Shown here: in pieces, positions 23,600 to 36,600 of the stretch | How positions within the stretch are numbered: the stretch's first letter is position 1 | Layout: the number at the start of each line of letters is the position of its first letter | DNA from: Tubiluchus corallicola | Taxonomy: Eukaryota; Priapulida; Priapulimorpha; Priapulimorphida; Tubiluchidae | Reading direction: 5' to 3' | Assembly (NCBI GenBank): GCA_030141605.1 | Contig: JAQGDQ010000060.1 | Coordinates: 248,001 to 312,000, forward strand | DNA length: 64,000 bases | The notes under the pieces: model-generated | Databases searched by the model: none | What the model saw: the letters and a program-made list of their open reading frames with translations, nothing else | Told to the model about the DNA's origin: nothing | Made by a program: the position numbers and the translations under genes

Positions 23600-24454
23600 T
23601 GTTGGGAGTACTGAGATTATGCTCACCAAAGTTATGCGTGCCAGTTTCGTCCATTTAGGAAAATCAAGGAATGGCATATACTCACTTCTGTTCGACCTTT
23701 CGTAATAAAAGCGTGTCAGTTACGTATTTAATTTGAATTTCATAAATGTCTTCTATATATACTCTATGTGTTATAACATAGTTTGATTGTCTCCAGCTTT
23801 GCTGATTACTGAAATTTTTTTTATCATATCCAACCTCCACAACTGTTCATACTGTTGTTTTCAGCGTTCAGATAACTAATAAAGTGGCCTTGTTCATTGC
23901 ATACGGTCAGAAGATGTCAATGTACTCTTATGCCAACATGAAAAGCATAGTCCTTGTTAAGATAAATTTTTTATTGCAGTTGTATTTGTATTTTCAAAAC
24001 TTTTCAAATGTCTCTTTTGATTACTTTGCTTAATTCTATTGTGTGACACCGTTGACTACTGTTATGACATACCATTACGCACCAGGTTGGCTTCTCACAA
24101 GGCAATTCTGTGACTTGGTTTTGATCTAGTTAGTTAGAGTTGTTATAGAGGTTGAAGTAATCTCAGTTGCTCGAGATAACAGCTCTAATGTTTTGTTTTG
24201 TTATTCCTGTTCATTGATAATAAAAAAGGAATAATGTGACAGATGCATCTCCATTTGTTCGTTCTGACTTTATTTTCAACTCCAACTCTTTGTTTTAAAC
24301 AGGTTTCCATGGTCAGGGAAAATCCTTGATAATACAGGCTATCCTGGAAAGGTGTGGAAAAGTCGAGGAAAATTTATTTTAAAATTCTGTGGGAACCCTG
24401 CTAAATGTCAAAAGGTCTTTTGCTTCAATATAAAATTTATTTGTTTTATTTTAG
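23600..24454. other. Sequence upstream of the first COBL coding exon
   Basis: No exon or promoter element is recognisable. The acceptor TTTTATTTTAG ends at 24454, so at least one untranslated exon must lie farther upstream. Confidence 0.5.
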
Positions 24455-24471
24455 GATAAGACAAGACAAGG

Positions 24472-24662
24472 ATGCGACGATTCCGTTCAGCCGGATCAAC
24501 CTCAGTGAAAACAGCGCAGACAAACGGAGAAGTTGGCAGAAATCACCTGAACTCTTGGGAACAGAAACCGTTGGATGATAGTCGGCTTCTATTAAACGAA
24601 AAAATGGAGCTTCACGTCGGACTGCCCGATGGTAGGGAGAAAACTATGTCTGTACCTGCCAG
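24472..24662 (+). CDS. COBL: COBL coding exon 1 (start codon)
   Basis: The exon begins at 24455 after TTTTATTTTAG. An in-frame TAA at 24457-24459 lies just before the ATG at 24472, so translation must start here or later. It encodes residues 1-64, ending M-E-L-H-V-G-L-P-D-G-R-E-K-T-M-S-V-P-A-R, the first strand of the COBL module. Donor GTAAGA, phase 2. Confidence 0.87.
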
Positions 24663-27600
24663 GTAAGATCTTAAGTGTTCATTAAAGGAGAAAGCCTTTC
24701 TTAACAAATCAATTGGTAAATCATAAAACAATATTTAAGCAATCAGTGTTACAACAGGAAGTATTTGCATACAAATTATTATACTATACACACTAGTACA
24801 CCACAAACAAACGGTGAAATAATAAGCCTTTTCACAGTTACAGTGATTGATGGTGATCGTGAAAAGGTCAAAGGTTAAGTGTACCAGACAAAGTATTAAT
24901 ACACACAGATGACGTCTGCAAGCTAGTATATTGAACTACTGCCAGTAATCCTTGGCGCAATAACAATCAGAATGTGTCAGAAGAATCACATTTTTAGCTG
25001 TGTACTGTATTTAAAACATAGTGTGCTGTATTTAAAACATAGTGTGCTGTATTTAAAACATAGTGTGCTGTATTTAAAACATAGTGAGCTGTATTTCAAA
25101 CATAGTGTGCTGTATTTTAAACATAGTGTACTGTATTTAAAACATAGTGTACTGTATTTAAAACATAGTGCACTGTATTTAAAACATAGTGTACTGTATT
25201 AAAAATATAGTGTACTGTATTTAAAACATAGTGTACTGTATTTAAAACATAGTGTGCTGTATTTAAAACATAGTGTGCTGTATTTAAAGCATAGTGTGCT
25301 GTATTTAAAACATAGTGTACTGTATTTAAAACATAGTGTACTGTATTTAAAATACAGTGTACTGTATTGAAAATATATTGTACTGTATTTAAAATATAGT
25401 TTATGTATTTAAAACATAGTGTACTGTATTTAAAATATAGTGTACTGTATTGAAAATATATTGTACTGAATTTAAGACATAGTGTACTGTATTTAAAACA
25501 TAGTGTATGTATTTAAAACATAGTGTACAGTATTTAAAATATAGTGTACTGTATTTAAAATATAGTGTACTGTATTTAAAATATAGTGTACTGTATTTAA
25601 AACATAGTGTACTGTATTTAAAATATAGTGTAATGTATTTAAAACATAGTGTACTGTATTTAAAACATAGTGTACTGTATTTAAAATATAGTGTAATGTA
25701 TTTAAAACATAGTGTACTGTATTAAAATATAGTGTACTGTATTTAAAACATAGTGTACTGTATTTAAAACATAGTGTACTGTATTTAAAATATAGTGTAC
25801 TGTATTTAAAATATAGCTATCGTAATGAACAGCTGTAACGAAAACTTTTCCAGCAGAAAAAACAAAGACAACAAATGCTATGTATGTGTTATCATGGAGC
25901 TCGAATAGCTTGAAATCACTACACTCTCTAGCTGAAACTTATTTAATGTTTATTGAATGGCCCTGATTGTAACACAGTAACAACTGTATGTGACACATAA
26001 ATTTATTGTTGTGAGGGTGGATAAGAGGTGGTAATTTTCCACCCACTGTCAGGAGCTTGTTCCTGGTGTGATATCATTGAACAACAACAATAGCAAGAAT
26101 ACCCGGCGATGCTCCCAGCAATGGACGGTTGAGTGATCGGGATAACGACTCTGTACCACGGACTTGAAGAAAGATCGGTAGCTCTAGTTTACGACCTCGT
26201 TAGCCGGGTTGATTGACTTGTACTACTGTAGTAGCAAACTGTACCGAAAAACACACTAATCACAGAAAAGAATGCGCTGGCAATTGTTGGAAAGAATGGC
26301 ATGTGTCAACATGAAATTTAGAGTTTTAAAAACGGCACTACTAGCTCAAGGTTTTTAGCCTTTTAATGCCCATGCTGAGCTGCAGTAAATAAATAAACGC
26401 TGGTCTACCGAACTTTATTAGGTACATTATGCATCAATAATTTGTTTGATTGTAAGTATTTTTGTGGTGGTAAAATCATGTAAGCCAAGATAGAAATGAA
26501 TCTTTTAGTCTGTGTTTACACTGATATATTCAGATGGTTTGATTATTTAGTTTATCAAAGAAAAGTCGTTTTTTTTACTTACCAGCATCACATTTTGTTC
26601 ACATGTTAATGAATGTGGCTGATTTGCTTGATTGTTAAATACATGAAAGAGCCAGATTCTAGGAATTTTGCACAATTCTCGGCAATTTCTTTATTGTCTG
26701 TTGTTTATTTATTTCACGTCAACACAAATACACAATTAATACATTAAAAGAAACAAAAAGAAACAACAAAATCAATAATTCAATGAATAACAAACAGTAA
26801 GATACATAATAGGAAGCAAATTTTGGAAAAAATGATTTAAACTATCTTTAGACGTAGGTCAACCTATGGTAAACAAAGATGATGATATCGCTACTTCCTT
26901 TAATACTGGTGTCTAAACAACGTTATGTACAGCATCATTACAAATATACTAACTTGACTCTCAAAACACGGTGGGGTTGAAAGATAAACAAGAGAATTAT
27001 CGCTGTTGTATGTTGCTTGGTAAATTCGTATACAGTTTACTTTGAGCACATAACTAGTTTAGATATACCATACTTTTGTTACAACCTTCATTATTTTGAT
27101 AAGTTAAATTCTAATCTGTTTTGTAGTTTCAGTTTGTGCCTTTGTATCATTAATGTATTAGTTATTCTTCTTGGCTTCATTTATAGTTTGATAATGGCTT
27201 CAGTAGGCGAAACGATTGTCGTTCAATAAACATGTTGTTTGTTTATTTTTATTGACACGTGTAAAATTATATTGCGAGTGGCCAAGAGAAAGGATAAACC
27301 GTGCAGAAATGACAGTTTGTTGTGTATGCAAATTCTGTAGTCAGTGTTTTCAGATGTGTTAATATGCCAAAAGAGGAGTGTCTTGTTGATATGTACATGT
27401 ACTTATGTACATAGTTAGCAGTAACTATCGTATTAATAAATTATACTGTTCTGCTTGCTTCAGTTTTGTAGTTTTTTTATAACCTTATATTAATAAAAAA
27501 TTCATATATTTGCTCATTTACATACATTCATATAAAAGTTCAAATGTATATGTAAACACTATGTCTAAAATAAATTGGGCACAATTCATAAATATGGGCA

Positions 27601-30600
27601 GAAAAATGTTTCATACTTTATCAATTGTGCACAGAATTTTTGGTTTTTACGATTCATGCAAACACCTGTGTCATTAGCTGTAAGCAGGTAACATTATATT
27701 ATTTTATAACATCTGAAGCGTTTATTGATTTGTAAACTATGAGGCATTTCATAATACAATAAAACATTCTTGAATTTGAATATTATAGAAAGTCATTAAA
27801 ACAGCATGCTGTACATTTTTATGCAACAAAATCAGTAACATTGGGTAACTAAACTTGTACATTAGACGAAAGCAACAAGATTTGAAAAGTCATTAATCAA
27901 GTAATATGAACTCTTTATTGAATTAACGTAGTGGATAGATATCTTTCTCTGGTATAGACTACTGATTAGCACCAGAATGAATCACTAGCGTGACTAATTT
28001 CCAAGGATTTGAACTCCATCTGTGACCTCTCTTCAATTAAATGCATTAAAAATTATTTTGTCTTGTCACTTTGCTGCTTGCTGTATCTGCATATGAACGA
28101 GCTTGCACAAAGACTGTGTCATTGTCAATACTTCTGTTCCTATAATTACAAATTTTACCTGACAGGTGTAAAGTAACACCTGGAGACATCGTCTAATTTA
28201 TCATTAGTCGTGCCTGTGTCAGTTTTGAACGAGTCTTTACGTAAGCTTATTTAAGCATTCGTTATCATTTGCGTTGGTTACTTATTGTACTGAATTTGGA
28301 GCATGTCTTTGCATGTCATACATTGTTCAGTTGTGATGTAGTACACACATTTAAGAACTGATGCGTGAGCACAGCGGTAAACTTAAAATTGAATTTTAAA
28401 TTTAAAATGTGCCAAGTTTTTGTATATAATATTGAATGTTGTACGTTAGCACTGTACTTCAATTTTCGCTTTTGAAACGCGTGAAGCACACTCGTGGAAG
28501 TTTGTGCTGTAGAAAATTACGTTCACTTGTGATATCATCACTAGTTATGCTTGCCTATCATTAATTATGTTTTTAATCTATTGATTAATTATCGGAAATG
28601 ATTTGGCGTTATTATATGGGTTGAAATGTATACTTTTTACTGTACTTCAAAATGGAATGTGATATGAAAAATCGTTGTGTTTTCCTTTAATCATTCTGCT
28701 TCACGCTCCTGATTTTTTTCAGTGTTTCTGCTCTATTGGTAAAAGTAAATTTAGGAGTTTTTTTTATTAAAACAAAGGGCTGTAAAATGTATTAGAAGAG
28801 AGCACTTGTATCTAAAGCAGTCGAAAATCAATAATAATTTTTTGTGTTAACCTATCAATATATTTTTATCCATAAATATGTTGACCGTGTCAAAGTTCAA
28901 GAACTGAGCATTCAACCTTGTAAGAAATTAAGAAAAAATTCAAATGAGTTTTATGACCGATTTGAGTCACAGTGAGTGAATAATACGGATTAATTTATCA
29001 CTTTTTATTTTCCACTTTCTTGCTGCCGCCATTGTTAAAAACAAAGTGAAATTTCTTTCTGTCAATTTTAGTGTAAGGAAGAACATTGTTAAACGACTTT
29101 TGTACGATTTTCTGTCAAGTTTGACGAAGCGTTGCTGTTTAAAAACAATAAAACTGTAAATTCTTGTTGCTATTCACGGCAATGAACAATCTCACCTGAG
29201 GCCATGTTGATTTTACTGATGACGCTGTTGACAATGTGATTATTGTTATAGTGCCAACTGCTTTTGTAAACGTGTGGCCTGCTGTCCACCTTGAAGGCTT
29301 TCATCATAATCTTACACTATGAATAAAGGATAAATGTAGTAAATAGAATACATACTTAGTTGAATATAGATTTTAGATACTGATACTATGAATCATTTGT
29401 GGGAGATATAATCAAAATTTCTTTGTCCTCATTGTAAATGTACAATGTATGCTTCTGCCAATCTGGTGCATAGAGTTTAACGCATGAGAATCATTCATTT
29501 AAAGTCAGTTACAAGTTCTTTTTGATTGTACAAGACCCGTTAATAACTTTTTTATTGCTCAATACGTATTAATAGCGTTTAGGAGAAGTAGGGGCAGTTT
29601 CATTCACTATTTTGGAGGATAGGATTATCCTTGATAGTAAGTAGGCTGTGCATTGAATGCTTGGTGTGCGGGGAGTACTCAATTACGAAAAAAACTGGAA
29701 AAATTGCGCAGGTGTCAACAATAATGATTTCATTTCCAAAAAAACATTTTATTTGAAACATGAGCTATTAAACTGTGATCAAAATATTTTCATTAAATTC
29801 GCTCTGCAGTATGCTAGGTAAGCTGGTTATTGCTATTCACTTGTCTTGGACTTTTAAATTGAAATTTGTTTCATGACCTGTGAAAGTATGATAATGCACT
29901 GATACTCTCACAGGTGAATTTTGGCATTTTGTATAAGTTTTCAGTGTTGCTATTTTGTGGAATCTATCATTTTCTTGAAAAAACAGCTTGCTCCTTTTCT
30001 ATATTTTATGAACTACATTGTTTTGAGCTTTAGTTTAAGATTGGGTTCGATTTTCCTTTAATGCAATGGTTTATGTAAGCCTGAGTCATCACAATGATTC
30101 TAGCAAGTTATGTAGTTGACAGTAACATTTTAATCAAACAAGATTTTAGGCATGGTTATGATGGACCTATTGTTTCTGTAGCTCGTATTTAGATTTTTAA
30201 AACCTGGTTAGGAAAGATTTGCATATATATATCATTTTTATTCGTACTTTTGGTACAATCACATCAAATAGACAAACAGATCAACAAGCAAAATAACATT
30301 AATTAACAAGATTAGTAAGCAATGTGAATATGTACAATTAAGTGAGAGTAAGATATGTTAGTATGGCGTACAACTCATTCCTGTCAAAAAATCCAAATAA
30401 TTACGTTCTAGAGCACATGTAACTTCTTGAATGAAATTTACAGTCCGTATTTGTTCATCGCTAGCATTACCTCTTACATCTAATGTACAAGAAAAAACTT
30501 TAGAAAGAAAATTTTCATTTGTGTAAAAAGTTTTGTACTCGTTACAAATAGATAACAATTTATAACCCATTATAGAAGAGCTAGGAAATCGAGAATAATG

Positions 30601-33600
30601 CACCAACTTTTGACTAATCCTTTGTGAGAAGTAAATAATTTGACGTAAATGTATTACTAAAAAAAATTAAAACTATCTAAATTAGCAAGAGCAATTTGAT
30701 TGTACTAAACAGGTGGAATTTTTTTTTCTTTCAGTTTGCCCATGTTGGACTTACTAGTGCAGATTGCATCCAGTCAGAAGCTAAATCCAGCTGGTTACAT
30801 CATCCATGCACCGGATCCAGTCAGAGGGGGCGAATCCATACTTTACAAACCCAGCACCCCCATTGGTCATCTCGGAACAAATAAGATTTATATTGTCCAC
30901 AGGAACCAGAACAACGGCTCAACGGGAAATGGAAACGTTTCGAATAGATCATCATCTTCAGCACCATTTGAGGTGGTAATTTTACGTCATTAAATACCTA
31001 GGTGTTCTCTGTATTTGGGAATGTACAAGTTTGGTTAAAAACTATATTTATTCACCCAAGTTTAGTTTCTATCCTTTGTGGAGGAACTATTTGCCCCAAA
31101 ATCAATTTTCTGTCTGTGATCAGGTGTTATCCTTTATTCTTAGGACTGCTAGGCTATATGTGTACATCTTGCTTTTCTCACATTAGTTAAATGTCAGCTT
31201 AATATGGTGACCAAGCAAACAATTAACACGCTTAGGCTTTCTAATTCCTAATAGATATCTAAGTAATAAATCATACCTAAATTAAAAATGCCCTTAAGGT
31301 CTTAAGAGATTCTTCGTTTTTTCCTCCAGAAGTTTTTGTCTATAACGGACTTCATCAGCTCTACAGTGTTCCCTCACTTATCGTGGGTGTTCCGTTCCAT
31401 GCCCACCCGCGATAAATGAATTTCCGCGAAGTAGGGCACTATACTTCTTTTAGGGCGCAAGTACTACATTTCGTTTTTGGTGTGTATTCATCCGCCGAAT
31501 AAGTACACTATTTACTGTAAATGGTAATTTTTTATGATTTATAATATTCTTTTAATGTTAGAATTAATATTTTTAATATATTTTTATACATTTTGTGATT
31601 TTTTTATGCAAAATTCATCAAATCTATACATTACTGTACAATACGTACTACGCATGTGCAAAAATACTTTAGACGGAGTACCGCAAAAACCCGCGAAACA
31701 GCGAAAATACCACGATAAATATTTTACATTAATATTTTTGAAAACCCGCGAAACAGCGAGTCCGTGATAAACGAACCGCGAAGTAGCGAGGGAACACTGT
31801 ATAGAGAGGTGCAATAATAAAATATTACAGGTTAAGTTACATATAAAATAAAGGCATACAGTGTCCTTAAATTAAAAAATGCAAAAGTCATTTTCTACAT
31901 CAAAATCTTAAAATGCAAAATTATTAATGACCTAAAGGACATTTTGACTTCTTTGACCATTTACGACCATGGCAAGCCCCAGAAGAGAACTATCTTATTT
32001 AGATATCTAGGTATTTCGTATTCATGGCGTGCCATGTTCCGCATTCCGGTCACTATATAAATTTTATTAACATGCAAAATAATCACACATTGTTGTCGCA
32101 ATACCATTGTATGCGATGGGATTATTTTACTGCGCTTTCATTTCTGGTTAGTGGCCGTACATGTTAAATTATATAGTTCAAATGTAAGGAAATTGACTGT
32201 CGTTTGTATAGCCTATGTGCAGTTTTTTTATGGAACGTGTTGTTTTATAGCTATTTTGTATAATCTGTTTTGTAAAAATCACAAATTTGTAGATTTTAGT
32301 AGATCTATTAATTGTGTTTATTTTCACCATAGCAAACTAAAATTCATTTGTGCAAAAAATTCTGCATGAAATTCTAGTACCGGAGACTTTAAATTCTGTG
32401 TAAGTTGCTTGATAAGTTGGCAAAAGTGCTTAGTTTTTAATAAATGTGCACAATAGTTTTTTCAAGTTCAAATTTACTATAAAACAAGTTTTTGTTAATT
32501 AAAAGAGCTGACCGTAACTCAAAGTAGACACTAGTTTTATTACATTACTTCCTTCCTAACGAAATCGATCTTCGAAGTTGCACATTCCCACCAAAACGTT
32601 TCGTTCAGTTTTACTCACAAAACTTAGGAAAATGACAGGCTAAACAAATGTGTTAGCAACGGCTTCCTTGGAAACCGTGTCGTTTCTATGACGCTGAACT
32701 TGTAAACAATGCTACACATAATGCAAATGCGGCTGTAACTAAGGACTAAGGAGTTCCTGGCGTCATCTAACGAGTGGAAAATGAAGTTCCAGACTTTCTT
32801 GGGAAAGAGCAACCTTTCCTCTTATGTAAACCGTCAAGCAAAAGTTAAATTATCAGAAAATCTTAGAATATTTTCTTTCTGTTTTTGTGTAAAACTGAAA
32901 CTCCATAAAGTAAACTGTATTTAACAAAAAAGTCTCTGAATTCATTTTATAAACAAATTATTTCACAAATGTACATTATGCATGCGTACGTCAAGCAAGT
33001 ACTCTGCTATGTAGTTTGTTTATGATTTTAGTAATATCTTTTAACATAATACTTTTCTAGATTCTTTTTTAAGCAACAGAACTTTTCCTAAGTTGTTGTG
33101 ATTTCAACCAAATTTCATTTATAGGTAACAACTAGAGTTCAAATAAACCTTCCCCAAGGCCAGTTAATGGTCCTCCGTATTAATCCTCATGTTCAACTGT
33201 ACGATGTGTTCGCTATGATATGTACAGAGAGAAACTTGAACCAGGACCACTTCCGACTACAGCATCCAAGAACCAACGAAGATTTAGATCTATCCCTGTC
33301 GTTAGCCGATTACGAATTAAACGAACTGACCGTGGTCTCTACTGTGAAAGGTACGCACATGTACAATAGCTTACCAGTGGGAAATATTGATCAGTGGTTC
33401 TCATAGTTTAGCAACCCCGTTAAATCAGTCCGTTACCAATTGTGCAGCATGTATGATTGGGCATTTCGGTCCGTCATTGAACTGTTGCTTGCATTTAAGT
33501 CAGTGAACTTAATTGAACGGTGACTTGATTGCCTGAAATAGTATAGTGCACTTACTTGAACATTTGCTTTCCCTCAGTGGGTGTTAGCAGCAAAAAACGT

Positions 33601-36600
33601 TTTCTAATTCCAAGTAGAATTTGTTACACTTTAACCAAAAACTATGTGCTGTAACCGTTCTGTTCAGTTGCATATTGTCACCAGTTTGAATCAAAACCGT
33701 GTGACGGCGAATAGCTTAGTAATCATAGTGTGTGTTTAGCGACCAAAATTAAGCAAAACCGAATCTGGCTAGCAAATGGATTGGTGACGGCCAGGAAAAG
33801 TTGATGCCAAGACCGGTTTTGCCAGTTTAGTCTGTCACCTTTGATAACTAGACGGCTCCCATTTTGAATGGCTACATTTAAGTAGGCCCTGTTTCTTTAA
33901 TGTTGCTTTGTCACGCAGCAGTTGTAGCAGTTGCTGCTTAGTTTGTTTGTATGTTGCTTAACTTTATTTAATGAAAATTTAATGAAACTTCATTCAGTGA
34001 CAATCCAGATTTTTTGTGCTGAAGTTGTTGATTAGACAGTCAACCTTTGCTGGATCAGGGAACTGCACTTTAATAATTCTTGGAGGAGTTTGTCGTGATG
34101 ATATAAACTTGCTGTTCGGTTCGATAATAAAAGTTGCATTGTTAATGGAGAGTGCGAACCCATTAGAGTTTGTTTACTTAGCTGATCATATTGGCTATTT
34201 GTTAACAGAGTGGTGCTATTGGCTTTGAGCGTAGTGCTTGTGACATTGAGAACTACATTTGTCTCTTTTGTATTTCGAAAAGGCCGCTAACTTTCCATCC
34301 TAAACTGACTGCTTGAAACAATGAACCCAAGTTGAAGGAATGCCGTTCATTTTTTAAGTGTCAGTGGCAGTTGGTAGAAGGCAGTCTAGTGATTTATGCT
34401 CTAAAAACTCATCTATCATTTTCTGTACGAGTTTTCTCTGCCAGTTACTGAAATATGGTAGGATAAAAAAGTATTTTTCCTGAAAATAAGAATTAAAAAT
34501 TATCTTTCACGAATAAGGACTAAAAATTATTTTCACGAAATAAAGAAATGAAGCAAAGGAATTTTTCTGGTGCCTATTAAATGGCTCAGTGGAAATGTTA
34601 AAGTGATGAATTGATAGCGTTACTGATTCACAAACATCGACGATGAAAAGCAATTAATAGTTTATTAACAAAAACTGATGTTGCCTCATGAGCATCTAGA
34701 AATTTTTTAAATGTTGCATGTCAGTCTAGAAAGCTTTTTTAATGTTGCATGTCAGTTTAGAAAGTTTTTTTTAATGTTGTATGTCGGTCTAGAAAGTTTT
34801 CTTAATGTTGCATGTCAGTGTAGAAAGTCTTTTTAATGTTGCATGTCAGTCTAGAAAATTTTCTTATTGTTGCATGTCAGTGTAGAAAATTTTTAATGTT
34901 GCATGTCAGTCTATCTCTTAGACATTTTGTAGTTCTGGGTGATATAGTAAAATATATTCGAATTTTTATATTTATATATAAACTTATATATAAAGTTATA
35001 TATAAACTTTATTTTAATAAATTTGAATGGGCTTAACATATTTTTGTGGTGGTAAATTCATGTAAGGCGAAATAGAAATGAATCTTTTACTCTATGTTTA
35101 CACTGATATATTCAGATGGTTTGATTATTTAGTTTATCAAAGAAAAGTCGTTTTCTTACTTACCAGCATCACATTTTGTTCACATGTTAATGAATGTGGC
35201 TGATTTGCTAACTTGTTGGCACTTTTTCTCTAACTACTAATAACTTATTTTGCTATTTACTTGATTTTTTCGCGTGTTACAAGTGATAAATAAATTTGTC
35301 TGAATCTGAATCTGGATACTCCATTCATGAAGCTAAACAGAAAACATTTTGCATTGCATATCCTCCTATATTTTGCCCAAAATATTCTCAAAATTTTCCT
35401 GTTAACTGACATCTTAAAAAAATCATTACCTAACAAATAAATTTTTGCAAAATTTAAAATTTGAAGCTTAACAAAGTCTTATTACAAATCTCGATAGATT
35501 GATCGGCGAGTGAGTGACCGAATTTCTAAGTAGGATTAGCACAGCTCTGTGAATTTTTGATGAACCGACAGCATAAACATTTAATGAGTGCAGGGATCGG
35601 TATTGGGCTTGTGTTACCTGTGCTGATTAAAGGCTTGTATCATAACGGAGTCTGCTAATTAACACAGAGCAGGTGTTATAATACTCTCGAAATTTATTAC
35701 TGTTTACAAGTTTCTGTAGCTAATTATTTAAAATAATTAGTAAAATTTATTACATAACAACCACACATAAACACAGAATGAGCATGTGTTTTTCTTGTAC
35801 AATCTAGGCAACACCAAACTGTAGATTATATGTATATATATATATATGTGTGTGTATATATATATATATATATATGTCTATATGTATATATATGTGTGTG
35901 TATATGTATATATATATATGTGTATATATATAAATATATTATATATTATAAATAACTGGGGAAAATCGAACAAAAATGAAGCAGATAATTTAGAAAAGTT
36001 TTTCTTACAAATTGAAATTTAGTTTTGACAAATTTACAACGTATACAAACCCGTGTTACAACCAGCCTCGTCGCATATCATGTATATCAAAATCACCAAA
36101 TTTTAAGTCTTGCTTCTTCTTATCCCATTTTTTCAATTCGTCTCCTATTCAGTTTTTTTTTCTTACAGGCACTAAAAACTATTTATAGTTAAAATGCCAC
36201 AACTTTATTGAAACTTTTCATTTTTGTAGCTAAAATCATGCCAAACATTTCTACATACTTACTTACTGCTGTCGACAGAGCTACAGTAACTACGACTTAT
36301 TAATAAAAGAAAGTTTATCCATGTGCCCTAATAAGTTTTCTTTTAATGTAGAGCAGTCAATTCCTCTAACTTTATTTTCAAACACTTGGCTATTTGTTGC
36401 TACTGTATCAATTTCTTTTCTAATTTGCTTATTCATTACCTATTTGGCATCTGTTAGCTACTTAATTAGTGCATAATAGGTTCTGCCTATATAAACTGGT
36501 TGTATGTTTGTAAATTTACCACTGATGATGACAGCAGTAGCTTGCCGAAACGTTTGGCGTGATTTTAACTATGTAAAGTAAAAGTTTTAGTAAAGTTGTG

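Noticed and set aside
25001-25816. Regular short repeats that might look like a CRISPR array
   Set aside because: Units are head-to-tail with no spacers, in a eukaryotic intron; it is a minisatellite. The same holds for the other arrays.
36522-36551. Active hammerhead ribozyme
   Set aside because: Both core blocks are present, but the bases between them form only a three-pair stem away from the core, so self-cleavage cannot be claimed.
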